A DNA stretch of 54,269 nt. Source: Ruminococcus flavefaciens FD-1. GTDB lineage: Bacteria; Bacillota; Clostridia; Oscillospirales; Ruminococcaceae. Numbering within the stretch: the stretch's first letter is position 1; each line of letters opens with the position of its first letter. The translations under genes and the position numbers were made by a program. Location of the stretch: the NCBI GenBank assembly GCA_000174895.1, contig ACOK01000087.1:1-54269 (forward strand), read 5' to 3'. The notes under the pieces were generated by a model that saw only the letters and a program-made list of their open reading frames with translations, made no database searches and was not told where the DNA came from. Positions 42,210-51,281 of the stretch are shown here, one piece after another.

Positions 42210-42839
42210 TTACTCTCTTACTACGCTGATACGCTGCCCGATGTGATCGCCTTTTTCGATCTCGTCAACCATAGCAATAGCGTAATCTGCATAGCTGATA
42301 ATGCTCTCGCCCTTAGCGTTGAGCGTCAGCTCCTCGCCTGCGAGAATGTACTTGCCGCTGCGCTCACCGTCAGCCTGAAAATCTCCGGCAGGGCTGATAT
42401 AAGTCCACTTTACGTCATTTCTCTGACGTAGTTCTCCCAGAGCCTTTGCCATAGCAGAAGCCAGCGGCTTGAAAACTTCGGGGAAATCTGCACCGTCAGA
42501 AACGCAGGCGGTATGCTCAGCGTTCACATACAGGCTTCCTGCGCCGCCGACAACGAGAAGTCTTGTGTCAGTTCCCGAAAGAATGTCGCACAGGTGAGCA
42601 AGTGAAGTGGAGTGCTGAGGAAGTGTTTCGGGTGTCCATGCGCCGAAAGCGTCTACGACTGCGTCAAATCCTGTAAAGTCTTCTGCGGTCAGGTCGAACA
42701 GATCTTTCACGATCACGTTCTGAGCAGCGGACTTATTCTCTCCCTTGACAACTGCTGTAACGTCAAATCCTCTGTTTACTGCCTCTTTCACGATAAGCTG
42801 ACCTGCCTTGCCATTTGCACAAACTACTGCGATCTTCAT
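42210..42839 (-). CDS. NAD(P)-binding protein, YwnB-like
   Basis: The Rossmann domain begins MKIAVVCANGKAGQLIVKEA, a variant of the GxxGxxG loop (ANGKAG). It carries VVDAFGAW, LLVVGGAGSLYVN and WTYISPAGDF in the order of the NAD(P)H-binding atypical SDR group. It probably reduces a quinone or other electrophile. AGGAGG lies upstream of the ATG. It is the first gene of an operon with the Rrf2 regulator, and readthrough to the PNPOx-macrodomain-sirtuin genes is possible. Confidence 0.88.
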   Translation of the reverse strand: MKIAVVCANGKAGQLIVKEAVNRGFDVTAVVKGENKSAAQNVIVKDLFDLTAEDFTGFDAVVDAFGAWTPETLPQHSTSLAHLCDILSGTDTRLLVVGGAGSLYVNAEHTACVSDGADFPEVFKPLASAMAKALGELRQRNDVKWTYISPAGDFQADGERSGKYILAGEELTLNAKGESIISYADYAIAMVDEIEKGDHIGQRISVVRE

Positions 42840-42881
42840 AATAAATACCTCCTAAAGTATAGCATAAAAATAGGTTTCTGT

Positions 42882-42966
42882 AAAGTTGTAATCTATTTTG
42901 TTTCAACTTTCTGATATCAGTATATCATGCGAATGTCGAGTTGTCAATATAATCGTTACAACTTTA
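42882..42966 (-). promoter_or_regulatory. Promoter and AAAGTTG dyad of the Rrf2 operon
   Basis: On the minus strand TTGACA (42942-42947) and TATACT (42919-42924) are 17 nt apart. AAAGTTGAAA and TTACAACTTT (42882-42910, 9 of 10 pairs) lie just downstream of the start point. A further half-site, TTACAACTTTAG, is at 42957-42968 beyond the -35. The layout suggests two regulator sites. Confidence 0.7.
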
Positions 42967-43027
42967 GAGGACTACACAAAAGTCCGTAAAAAATATGTGC
43001 ATACTCAACAAACTATATTGCTATATA

Positions 43028-43318
43028 TCAAGCAGAGGTCGGCTCTGCGATCCCGTGTTCCGCTTCATACTCTCTGACACGGCGGTAAAATGTGTTAGCC
43101 GACAATCCCATTCTCCGCATAAAGTCACGCCCTGTGATGCTCTTGGACTTCCATTCCCCATAGAGCTGACCGAACATCGTCCATTCGATTTCGATAGGGT
43201 TAAGTCACGTGTACTTGCCCAGTGCTTTGGCTATCTCGATGCCCTCACACTGACGCTGTTTGAGCTGCTCACGCTCCAACTGTGAGAGTGCAGCAAACAC
43301 GGATATAACCTATTTTGC
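43028..43318 (-). pseudogene. Serine recombinase remnant with in-frame stop
   Basis: The frame encodes the middle and end of a resolvase-type recombinase: VFAALSQLEREQLKQRQ, then EGIEIAKALGKYT. A TGA follows at 43205-43207, and then the C-terminal HTH (ITGRDFMRRMGLSANTFYRR). The catalytic N-terminus is missing. Its last part is closely related to the plus-strand remnant at 34348, so the two face each other about 8.7 kb apart. Confidence 0.8.
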
Positions 43319-43375
43319 TCATAGCTGTTGATTCCTTTCTGATGTAAAAATATTTTTCTTTCTGTTGATATGTTA

Positions 43376-43404
43376 TTGACTAATTGGCGGTGATGATGTA
43401 TAAT
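43376..43404 (+). promoter_or_regulatory. Promoter of the membrane-anchored hydrolase
   Basis: TTGACT and TATAAT with a 17-nt spacer lie 64 nt before the start codon. Confidence 0.75.
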
Positions 43405-43411
43405 TACTGAA

Positions 43412-43451
43412 AAGAGAAGTCACTTGGCTTGCTCTTGAAAATCGGAATTTA
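43412..43451 (+). ncRNA. Leader motif, copy 3
   Basis: AAGAG (43412-43416) pairs with CTCTT (43432-43436) and is followed by AAATCGGAATTTA (43439-43451), then the AGGAG ribosome site. Confidence 0.45.
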
Positions 43452-43467
43452 TTTAGGAGTTCAGATA

Positions 43468-44580
43468 ATGAAGGCAAAAAAGGTTTTTAAGAAGATTGTC
43501 AGAGTGTTTCTGATTATTTTAGCTATTCTTCTTTTACTCTGGCTGCTCGTTTTTATCAACAGCAAGATCAGGTTCAAGCGTGACAAAACGTTTCTGGAAG
43601 AAAAGGGATACTGTGATCTTGTAACCGCAGGAGAATATTCAGTGAATGTACTTTCATTCGGCAACGAAAACGGAAAACACCGTATCATAGCTATGGCAGG
43701 TTACGGTTTACCTGATAGCTGTATCACAATGCGAAGAATGACTGCCGCTCTGGAATCTGATAATCAGGTGATCTTCATTGACCGTGCAGGATACGGCATC
43801 AGCGATGACACGGCGCAGGATATGACAGTTGAAAATATCGTGGAGGGATATAGAACGGCACTAAAAAACGCAGGGATAAAAGCGCCTTATGTGCTTATGC
43901 CACATTCCATAGGCGGTGTATATGCGACTTATTGGGAGAGCAAATACCCAGATGAGATCGAAGCTGTTGCGATCATTGACGGCACGGAGCTGGAAGCAAT
44001 ATCTTCCGATGAGCAGGATAATGACGAAGCTGCATTATATTACAGGCTTGTTAAATGCGGTATCGGCAGCACAGGCGATATGCTTCTGAAACACTTTCTT
44101 CCGCCGAAGGAATGGCTGAACGATGATGAACAAAAAGCGGAATATGCAATGACGCTGATGACTTATGATTCCCGTGCGGTGCTTTCCGAGAGTGAACAGG
44201 AATCACGTAATATAAATACGGCGTGGGAAGCGATCTTGACCAACGATATTCCGAAGATATACATCTCTACGGCTTACTTCACAGCGGAGGATATTGAAGC
44301 AGACGACATTCTGACAGATGAAATGATCGACGAGCTGATGTCTGACCGCAAAGAGTTGAAAGCGGAGCTGCCAAAAACGGAGGAGGAACGCCGTCAAATG
44401 GCACTGGAGGATTACCTTGAGATCGGACGTGATTATAAGGAGAGAGTTTTGCTTCCGTATTTAGAAAAGCTCGGCAACTGTGAACTGGTCAGTCTGCCGG
44501 GTGATCATCTGATCTATGAGCAAAAGCCCGATGAATGCGGACAGATTATCAGGAATTTTATTGATGGTTTAGATCAGTAA
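43468..44580 (+). CDS. Membrane-anchored alpha/beta hydrolase
   Basis: A basic start and a membrane helix (~10-32, FLIILAILLLLWLLVF) precede an alpha/beta-hydrolase domain with the nucleophile elbow MPHSIGGVYA near residue 160 and a late GDH (near 350). The enzyme likely sits on the membrane with its domain outside. The substrate is unknown; a peptidase or lipase role is possible. The ATG at 43468 has AGGAG 8 nt upstream. The promoter and leader match those of the small orphan genes, although this is a larger protein. Confidence 0.82.
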   Translation: MKAKKVFKKIVRVFLIILAILLLLWLLVFINSKIRFKRDKTFLEEKGYCDLVTAGEYSVNVLSFGNENGKHRIIAMAGYGLPDSCITMRRMTAALESDNQVIFIDRAGYGISDDTAQDMTVENIVEGYRTALKNAGIKAPYVLMPHSIGGVYATYWESKYPDEIEAVAIIDGTELEAISSDEQDNDEAALYYRLVKCGIGSTGDMLLKHFLPPKEWLNDDEQKAEYAMTLMTYDSRAVLSESEQESRNINTAWEAILTNDIPKIYISTAYFTAEDIEADDILTDEMIDELMSDRKELKAELPKTEEERRQMALEDYLEIGRDYKERVLLPYLEKLGNCELVSLPGDHLIYEQKPDECGQIIRNFIDGLDQ

Positions 44581-44589
44581 ATCCTGATT

Positions 44590-44810
44590 GTGCGCCCAGC
44601 CAAGGGCGGATAGTCTAACAGGTGAGAATCCTGTACGGTAAGGTCTAACCAACCACCGTTAGCGAGTCTTGTGCTGTATGCAGTAATGCATGGAGTAAAG
44701 CGTAGACAGCGAGGTTACATGGTGATTGAGCCTCGAAATTTTATTATTCGGAGGGCTGACAAAGAGGTCTATGCTTACTTTTCATCTAATGTCAGATAGC
44801 CATTCAGTAA
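44590..44810 (+). mobile_element. Group II intron 5' fragment (domain I)
   Basis: The sequence starts with the canonical GTGCGCCCAGC 5' end and continues with the domain I pattern (GGTCTAACCAACCACCGTT, TGGAGTAAAGCG, then AGCCTCGAAATTTTATT). It lies 9 nt after the hydrolase stop. I find no reverse-transcriptase frame and no domain V hairpin in the following sequence, so only the 5' part remains. The downstream boundary is approximate. Confidence 0.7.
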
Positions 44811-44846
44811 CCCCAATAATCAACAGAGCCAAATTCGATAAAATAA

Positions 44847-44884
44847 GAGCATATGCAAGAGTGATATCACCCTCGTATATGCTC
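44847..44884 (+). terminator. Terminator-like hairpin
   Basis: GAGCATATGCAAGAGTG and CACCCTCGTATATGCTC pair across 4 nt with some wobble, followed by TTTAT. No clear gene is seen in 44811-44990. Confidence 0.55.
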
Positions 44885-44990
44885 TTTATGCTATTGATGT
44901 TATGCATTTCAGGAATATGGAAGAAGCACTTCGCTATAAGTCAACCGTCATTATGCGAATGATAAATACGCGGCCGGACACTCCCCGATG

Positions 44991-47726
44991 TTACTCCGCA
45001 TTTTTCAGCGCAATCACCTTCGGAATATGCTTGATGCGGATGAAATCGAAAACAGTGATGACGAGATATGCGGCAGTGACAAGTACAAATTCCTTTATAA
45101 AGCCCTCCGGCTTCATGATGAATGCGAAATATCCGCCGAGTTTGCGGAGCATGATCCCCCAGAAGATCTTCATCAGCAGATAGCCGAGTGCCATTGCTGC
45201 AAACTCTGAAATGATGACAACGACCGCTGTTGTGATAAGATACAGCCGTGAGATCTCGCCGTCTTCATAGCCGAGGATCTTGACCATTGCGATCGGACGC
45301 TCATTTTTCTCAATAATGATCTTCGTCAGCAGATAGAGGATGATCGCGGCAACGATCATGCAGACATACTGGAAATACAGCATATAGCTGCCCATCGAGT
45401 GATCGAGCTGTTTTGCAATCTTCACCATATCATCTGCGGTGATGCGCTTGACAATGCTCTTTTCATCAATATCGGTAATCGTTTCATCTGAAAGATAGCC
45501 GCTGAATGCCTCAGCATCCCGTTCAAAGATCTCATTGAAGCGGTCGTTTGGCATGAACACCGCGAGCGCTGCATCATAGGTATAAACACCCGCGACTTTC
45601 CATGTATACTGCTTGTTTTCGTATTTCTCGGAGAGCGTGAAGCTGTCGCCGGTATTCAGATGATACTTGGCGGAAAATGCTGTTGAGATCCACATTTCAT
45701 CGTCATGCTCCGGCACTGTGATATCAATGTATCTGCTGTTTTCCGCAATGCCGTAGACCGAAATCTCCTCATTGTATTTTTCGGTGCGGTATTCGAGTGA
45801 GCTGATTGAGAACGGCTCTGCGCTGTCCGCTTTGGTCTTGATGATCCCGCCGTCCTCATCCAGATAGTCCGTCAGGATGACCTGTTCCTTGGTGAACATC
45901 ATATCCGGCATCCGCTCCTGATAGTAGGAGAGCGTCGAGGGCATTCCGACCGCCATCGAAAGCAGCAGCATGACAAAGGTGATACCGATAAACAGCATCA
46001 GATAATTCGGGAGATTCTGCAAAAATACACGCAGCCGGAACCGCCGGAAGAAGCTCCAGCGCGGCAGGCGGATCGCTTTCTTGCGGTGCGTCTTTTTGAG
46101 ATCATGCCGCAGGAAGCGCAGCGGGGAGAGCCGCAGCATCCGGACGATCACAATGAAATTGATAAGCAGCATCAGCACAAACGGGACGACCGTCGTGCGG
46201 ATGAATGCCTCTGGTGTCCAGAGCGTTTCGTAGGACGGCAAGCTGTAGCTGTTGTAGTACATCCCGACGATGACTTCCTTGAAAACGGTGTAGCCCAGCA
46301 CATTGCCGGCGATCGCTGCAAGAATCACGACCAGCAGCGGCGCACTCATATAATAGCGCAGCAGCTCGCCTTTTGTATAGCCGGAGGCACGGAGCGTTCC
46401 GATGACGGAGGCTTCCTTTTCGAGCATACTGCTGATGCTGACCGCAAAGATGAACGCCAGAACCGCCGTCAGAATATAGAGCAGCACGCCGCCCATTGCC
46501 ATATCCGAGCCGAGGTCATCCGCTGCGAAGTTGATCGCATTGTTTGCATACGCCGGAACATAATCCTTGATCTCCAGGGTCTTTTCGGATACAGCAGTCT
46601 GTGTGATTAGTGCTTTCAGGAAGTGATCGGAAAGCGTTTTTTCTGCGGATACATCTGCGGGCTTCTCCTTATATGTGAATGCGTAATTTGCGTGCAGAGA
46701 AGCGCTGATCCGTTCAAAGCCCTCGTCCGTCACCATACCGACATCGAAGGTCAGCGCATCAAACATGGTGTCAGTATTGTTCTCATAAAGCGTGATGTAA
46801 TCGGTAAAGGATGCAAGCCCGACAACCTCAAATTCCGTACTGCCTGCCTTTACGGTATCGCCGATTCTGATGCCGGCATTGTCTGCGTGCATTCGGTCAA
46901 TGATGATCTCGCGCTCATTCTCCGGCGCTCTGCCGGAAAGCAGATCGTAGAGATCGACCTCACTGCGTTCGCTGTATACGCGGATTTTGCCTTTATACGA
47001 ATCCTTTTCGGTGATATGCTCATCGGCATTTTTATAGAACAGTTCATATACATTGACCGGCACGGGATCAAAGGTCTGATTCAGCTCATAGCGTTCAGCA
47101 ATCTCTGTATATTCCTCGTCGATCTTTTCGTCGATCTCCTTATGCGCTTCGTCGGTCGCTTCACTGAGCGCATCCTTATATTCTTCGGAGTCCCATGCCT
47201 GCTCCAGCGCCTCCTGCACCGCATCTTCACAGTTCTCGTCCATTGCGGTTCGCAGCGCTTCATCAAGCATCGTCTGCCGCATTTCGTCCGGCAGCTTTTC
47301 GCCGGAGGTCCTGATCTGCTGATCGACGGTCTCCGTGACCGTTTCCGTGATCCCGGCTTTGACCTGTTCACGGATTTTTGCTTCGATCGCATCCCGCACT
47401 GCCTTTTCGATCTCGTCCTCTGCTTCGTCATAGGCACGGCTGCGTAAAATGCTGACCATATCAGCCTTCTTGCCGGATTCGATCGCCGAAATGATCTCCG
47501 GCTCCGCAATGCGCGAAAGCTCAAAATGTCCGTCCTCGCGATGAAATTTCGTCGCATTTCCGTTCAGCGAGGACATCATGCTGTGGTTTGCGACAAACAT
47601 ACCTGAGACAAAACCGATCGTCACGACCAGCATCAGAAAGATCATCAGATAGCGTTTCCAGTCGCGGAGCAGATCGCGCCAGACGCGCTTGTGCAGCGGA
47701 TTCTTCGGCCGTTTTCCCGTATTCAT
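44991..47726 (-). CDS. ABC transporter permease, FtsX type
   Basis: The 911-residue protein has an N-terminal membrane helix (~27-47) and a large extracellular region. A Glu/Ala-rich predicted coiled coil (~95-215) lies within it. FtsX-type permease units follow in the middle (~420-560) and at the C-terminus (~795-905). It partners the ATPase encoded just upstream (12-nt gap). The coding sequence is visibly richer in G and C than its surroundings, which suggests a different origin. The substrate is unknown. A long, uninterrupted opposite-strand frame is an artefact of this composition. Confidence 0.88.
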   Translation of the reverse strand: MNTGKRPKNPLHKRVWRDLLRDWKRYLMIFLMLVVTIGFVSGMFVANHSMMSSLNGNATKFHREDGHFELSRIAEPEIISAIESGKKADMVSILRSRAYDEAEDEIEKAVRDAIEAKIREQVKAGITETVTETVDQQIRTSGEKLPDEMRQTMLDEALRTAMDENCEDAVQEALEQAWDSEEYKDALSEATDEAHKEIDEKIDEEYTEIAERYELNQTFDPVPVNVYELFYKNADEHITEKDSYKGKIRVYSERSEVDLYDLLSGRAPENEREIIIDRMHADNAGIRIGDTVKAGSTEFEVVGLASFTDYITLYENNTDTMFDALTFDVGMVTDEGFERISASLHANYAFTYKEKPADVSAEKTLSDHFLKALITQTAVSEKTLEIKDYVPAYANNAINFAADDLGSDMAMGGVLLYILTAVLAFIFAVSISSMLEKEASVIGTLRASGYTKGELLRYYMSAPLLVVILAAIAGNVLGYTVFKEVIVGMYYNSYSLPSYETLWTPEAFIRTTVVPFVLMLLINFIVIVRMLRLSPLRFLRHDLKKTHRKKAIRLPRWSFFRRFRLRVFLQNLPNYLMLFIGITFVMLLLSMAVGMPSTLSYYQERMPDMMFTKEQVILTDYLDEDGGIIKTKADSAEPFSISSLEYRTEKYNEEISVYGIAENSRYIDITVPEHDDEMWISTAFSAKYHLNTGDSFTLSEKYENKQYTWKVAGVYTYDAALAVFMPNDRFNEIFERDAEAFSGYLSDETITDIDEKSIVKRITADDMVKIAKQLDHSMGSYMLYFQYVCMIVAAIILYLLTKIIIEKNERPIAMVKILGYEDGEISRLYLITTAVVVIISEFAAMALGYLLMKIFWGIMLRKLGGYFAFIMKPEGFIKEFVLVTAAYLVITVFDFIRIKHIPKVIALKNAE

Positions 47727-47738
47727 AATCCGCCCCCC

Positions 47739-48455
47739 TTACCATTCCAGTTCAGCGGCGGAGATCTTTTCAGTGATGCGGTCATCGTGGCGGATCTTTC
47801 CGTCACGCAGCTTGATGACATGATCTGCCATGAGCCGGATCGCTTCATTATGCGTCACCATGATGATTGTATTGCTGTACTTTCGGTTGACCTCCTCGAT
47901 CAGCTGAAGGATCTCTTTGGATGTGGTGTAATCCAGTGCGCCGGTCGGCTCATCGCAAAGCAGAATATCCGGATTTTTGACGATCGCGCGGCCAATCGAG
48001 ACTCGCTGCTGCTGTCCGCCGGAAAGCTGATTCGGCAGCTTATAGCGATGCTCAAACAGACCCAGCGTTTTCAGAAGCTCGTCGATATCGAGCGGCTGAT
48101 CGGAAAGATACGCACCGGTCTCGATATTCTCCTTGACATTGAGATTCGGGATGAGGTTATACGACTGGAACACATAGCCGAGATGCTTGCGGCGGTAGCG
48201 GGTGAGGCTTTTCTCGTTCATGTCCTCCAGCTTGTCGCCGTTGATGCGGATCTCGCCCGCATCGGCGCTGTCAATGCCGCCGAGGATATTCAGCAGTGTG
48301 GATTTGCCGGAGCCGGACGGTCCCAGAAGGACGCAGAATTCACCCTTGCTGACGGAGAAATCCAGTCCGCGCAGAACATCCTGCCGTGTATCGCCGCTGC
48401 CGAAGCTCTTTTTGAGTCCCCGCACCTCTAAAAACAATCTTTCTGCTTCGCTCAT
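47739..48455 (-). CDS. ABC transporter ATP-binding protein
   Basis: This 238-residue MacB/LolD-type ATPase has Walker [10 protein letters not shown] (45-53), signature LSGGQQQ, Walker [12 protein letters not shown] and switch VTHN. It is the first gene of the two-gene exporter unit, with AAGGAGG 5 nt before the ATG. It shares the higher GC content of the permease. It is controlled by a promoter carrying a dyad (48594-48647). Confidence 0.92.
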   Translation of the reverse strand: MSEAERLFLEVRGLKKSFGSGDTRQDVLRGLDFSVSKGEFCVLLGPSGSGKSTLLNILGGIDSADAGEIRINGDKLEDMNEKSLTRYRRKHLGYVFQSYNLIPNLNVKENIETGAYLSDQPLDIDELLKTLGLFEHRYKLPNQLSGGQQQRVSIGRAIVKNPDILLCDEPTGALDYTTSKEILQLIEEVNRKYSNTIIMVTHNEAIRLMADHVIKLRDGKIRHDDRITEKISAAELEW

Positions 48456-48477
48456 ATTATCCTCCTTGTTGTTTAAC

Positions 48478-48499
48478 AGTTGAGCAGGTACTCAACTGA
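48478..48499. repeat. Inverted repeat in the ABC leader
   Basis: CAGTTGAG and CTCAACTG are separated by 6 nt, about 15 nt before the ribosome site of the ATPase gene. It may be an RNA hairpin or a second operator. Confidence 0.55.
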
Positions 48500-48593
48500 T
48501 GATTGCATTACGGCATATCCAAAAGGCTTTGCCAAGCCCCTCTCCGGGGCATAGTCGGTGCTGCTGACCTCGGATGGAATGCTTCCTGCTATG

Positions 48594-48647
48594 TAGTAAG
48601 TATTTACTAACTAATGCTATTGTATCATTTTCGTGTGGCTTTGTCAA
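48594..48647 (-). promoter_or_regulatory. Promoter and TAGTAA dyad of the ABC exporter
   Basis: On the minus strand TTGACA (48642-48647) and TACAAT (48619-48624) are 17 nt apart with a TGA extension. TAGTAA-N4-TTACTA (48594-48609) lies just downstream of the start point, as TetR-type operators often do. The leader of ~155 nt has no gene. Confidence 0.7.
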
Positions 48648-48653
48648 GCTGCT

Positions 48654-48934
48654 TCAGCGGAAATACGATGATTTTTGGCATAACAGATATATGTACTGCG
48701 GCGGGATATAAAAATGATTGTGCGTTATGAAGAAAGTTTGCTGCCATAGCAGCGTATTATCCTTGTCGATAGGCAAGGCCATGAAATACTGATATTTGCC
48801 TTTTAGAAACTGCTCGCATATCTCCTTACCGAGCTGCAATGCCCGTTCGGGAGTGATCTCACCGGGCTTGAAACTCACGATAAAGTGCTGGGCATGAACA
48901 TAGCTTTTGCCCGTATCATGTTTCCGAATCTCGG
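48654..48934 (-). pseudogene. Relaxase fragment
   Basis: The frame encodes a MobA-type relaxase piece (HDTGKSYVHAQHFIVSFKPG, then EITPERALQLGKEICEQFL). It then loses the family pattern and runs into the ABC promoter region. It is paralogous to the piece at 38958. Both lack the N-terminal tyrosine region and the C-terminus. Confidence 0.7.
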
Positions 48935-48943
48935 CAAAAATAG

Positions 48944-48972
48944 AAGTCCTCGAAATCAGATTTCGAGGACTT
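48944..48972. terminator. Perfect 13-bp hairpin
   Basis: AAGTCCTCGAAAT and ATTTCGAGGACTT are separated by CAG. It lies downstream of the minus-strand gene at 49028 and may end that transcript, though T-content after it is modest. Confidence 0.55.
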
Positions 48973-49027
48973 ACTTCCGGAAAAAATATGTTCTGAATAA
49001 ATTGCGGTTACTTAATCGATTCTCTGT

Positions 49028-50455
49028 CTATTTTATAGCGCCGTCTGTGATCCTGTTCAGAAGATCACTGTCAATAGGATCGGAGCCATTCAGTATCTTA
49101 TCTCCTGTAAAACCATCCAAGAAATAGCTTCTAATGCACGAAAATGTTTCAATTGCGCCGTATTCTTTAACCTCATAAATCGTAAGCTTCAGACTATGTA
49201 TATTCTGAAAATCCTCCTTATTAAAGTCCAGATCAAAAGTAATATCCTTTTCGTAATCACCATCAAGTTCAGTCTTCCATGCTGTATCAGGATAATACTG
49301 CTTTTTCAACAACTCTTCAATGAGCTCATCTGGTGTATTGCATTTATCAAGTAATTCTGAAGCTTCACTGTATGTGAGTTTGGGAGAGGATGAGGGGATT
49401 TTTCCGCTGAGCATCATTTCTAATTTCGGACACAATGTTCCGTTGAATCTATTCAGTAAATCAATATCACTCTGATCTTTTATCATAGCACAGTTATAAT
49501 CAAACCCCATATCACTTATATCAGATAAAGTATAGCTGTCATTATATTCCTCAGGTTTCTCCTCATCAACGTATAATATACCACGATTGATCAGATTTGA
49601 CTTCAGAGCAGCTTTTTCATATCCTTCAATATTAGGATCGCCAAGGATATAGTAACTTACGGCTCCGTTATCACGGGTAACGGTCTTTTCGGAATCATCA
49701 ACTATAATTTTATCTGTTCCCTCATCGTTGAACCAGTATTCTGATATTGCACCAGATACAGAGTCAGCTTTTCCGAACTCACTGCGGATACGGTCTGCCA
49801 GTTCATTGTACGACCTGCATTCAACAGCTGCATCAGCTATCCTATCGATATCAGGCCTGTGCCTTTCAGCAGTCTGTTCGTTTGCTATCCTGTTATCTTC
49901 ACTTGCAAAGCCGGTATTATTCTGATTTGATGTACCGGAGTTATCGCTTTTCTTTGAAGAAGTTGTTTTTTCAGTAATAACTGCATCATTTGCCGTAACG
50001 GTTACATTTGCAACAGAAACAGTGGTAGTTCCTTTTTTATTTCCTTTGCCTGTAGTAGAAACATTATTTTTACTAACAGTTGCAGTATCGGTTGTGATAT
50101 TAGACGTAACTGTTGTAGTTATAGCTGTTTCCGTAAAGAATATTGGCGGCTCCTTATCGGGTTCCGGTCCTTCCGGCCTCAAACCTGACAGGCCATACAG
50201 CGTAATACAGAAAATTGCTGCACATAAGGCAGTGAGCGCACAAATTTTCAGTTTACGGTAATTCCGGACTGAGTTCATACCTATAGTTTCGGAGTACATA
50301 GTATCAGTATAATTTAATTCCATTCTTTCAACGCACCTTTCGTATATCCAACGGCTTGATTTTTCGTCGAGTGATTTATTATCAAAGGCGATCTGTTCAA
50401 TTGTCTGGTCATCGGCGCTGTGAAGAATATCATTTAAATCGGGTTTTCTGCTCAT
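49028..50455 (-). CDS. Membrane protein, probable anti-sigma factor
   Basis: The 475-residue protein has a cytosolic N-terminal part (~1-65) and one membrane helix (~73-93, ALTALCAAIFCITLYGL). A Thr/Ser-rich linker (~100-175) leads to a globular extracellular domain (~200-475). It starts 14 nt after the ECF-type sigma gene, with AAGGAGG upstream. This position and topology are typical of an anti-sigma factor that binds sigma inside the cell and senses a signal outside. No named domain is recognised in the outer part. Confidence 0.75.
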   Translation of the reverse strand: MSRKPDLNDILHSADDQTIEQIAFDNKSLDEKSSRWIYERCVERMELNYTDTMYSETIGMNSVRNYRKLKICALTALCAAIFCITLYGLSGLRPEGPEPDKEPPIFFTETAITTTVTSNITTDTATVSKNNVSTTGKGNKKGTTTVSVANVTVTANDAVITEKTTSSKKSDNSGTSNQNNTGFASEDNRIANEQTAERHRPDIDRIADAAVECRSYNELADRIRSEFGKADSVSGAISEYWFNDEGTDKIIVDDSEKTVTRDNGAVSYYILGDPNIEGYEKAALKSNLINRGILYVDEEKPEEYNDSYTLSDISDMGFDYNCAMIKDQSDIDLLNRFNGTLCPKLEMMLSGKIPSSSPKLTYSEASELLDKCNTPDELIEELLKKQYYPDTAWKTELDGDYEKDITFDLDFNKEDFQNIHSLKLTIYEVKEYGAIETFSCIRSYFLDGFTGDKILNGSDPIDSDLLNRITDGAIK

Positions 50456-50469
50456 AATAATCCTCCTTT

Positions 50470-51030
50470 TTATAACTTGATATTCATTTCTGTCAAGGTC
50501 GCTTTCAAGCGCTTCAACGCTCTTCTGCACCGACTTCTGACTGTGATAGGATTAAGTTTCAGTACTTTAGCTATCTCTGATGAATTTCTATCGAAGAAAT
50601 ATTTCTGGATCATTATCTCATAATCCGGACTTCCCATACCTTTCATCACTTTTATTATGGTACGGGCCAACTCCGAATTTTCGATCTGTTCTTCTACGTT
50701 GACATCGGAAGCTAACTCTGTAACATCAACATCGTCAATGGCTATATTTCTTACAGAGGACTTCTTTAACATACTGCACATATCAAGAGCATGGTTTTTG
50801 GCAACAGTGCCGATATAAGCTTTAAGGGATCCTCCGTTATTCCTGTCATAATTCATCATTACGTCGCTCATAACATCCACGACACATTCTTTTATGTCAT
50901 GACTGTTGAATGATTTGCGCAGAATGTTGTAAGCTATTGTATAGACATATTGATGATATTCATCGAACAAAAGTCTGAAGCCTTCATCAGGCTCAGAAAA
51001 CATTTTTCCAATGATTTCGGAATCAGTCAT
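50470..51030 (-). CDS. ECF-type RNA polymerase sigma factor
   Basis: Residues ~15-85 form region 2 (FRLLFDEYHQYVYTIAYNIL). Residues ~125-180 form region 4 with the HTH NSSEIAKVLKLNPITVRSRCRRA. There is no region 3, as expected for the group. The start at 51030 has AAAGGAG 8 nt upstream. It is followed by a membrane protein that is probably its anti-sigma. The promoter carries repeated TTTTTCAGG elements, which may serve autoregulation. Confidence 0.88.
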   Translation of the reverse strand: MTDSEIIGKMFSEPDEGFRLLFDEYHQYVYTIAYNILRKSFNSHDIKECVVDVMSDVMMNYDRNNGGSLKAYIGTVAKNHALDMCSMLKKSSVRNIAIDDVDVTELASDVNVEEQIENSELARTIIKVMKGMGSPDYEIMIQKYFFDRNSSEIAKVLKLNPITVRSRCRRALKRLKATLTEMNIKL

Positions 51031-51066
51031 TGAACCTTCTCCTTTCTGAAAGATAATGCGCATTTC

Positions 51067-51159
51067 TTTTTCAGGCATCAACGCCTTCATTATACACATA
51101 CCTGAAAAATATGTCAAGTGGTGCACTTTTTTGAAAAAAATCTGAAATTTTTTTTCAGG
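51067..51159 (-). promoter_or_regulatory. ECF sigma promoter with TTTTTCAGG repeats
   Basis: On the minus strand TTGACA (51112-51117) and TATAAT (51089-51094) match the consensus with a 17-nt spacer. TTTTTCAGG and its complement lie at 51067-51075, 51101-51109 and 51151-51159; the first two are in inverted orientation around the -10. Confidence 0.7.
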
Positions 51160-51281
51160 CAGGCAAATGAAGCAATATATTGAAAGATAATTTCTCAGCC
51201 TTAATTCTTATTGCCAAAAGATGTTTCGTGTGCTATAATGAGAAAAAAGCAGACAGGAATTGATGATGTGAAAGTATCTGA

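Noticed and set aside
44590..44720. tRNA or riboswitch after the hydrolase gene
   Set aside because: The stretch is structured, but the GTGCGCCCAGC start and following pattern fit group II intron domain I better. No cloverleaf or known aptamer core is visible.
44902..45209. Plus-strand reading frames beginning near 44902 and 44988
   Set aside because: They run into the antisense of the permease 3' end and show no family pattern or ribosome site.
46623..47447. Long plus-strand reading frame of 274 codons opposite the permease
   Set aside because: It is antisense to a gene with clear FtsX features, lacks a ribosome site and has a composition expected from a mirrored GC-rich gene.
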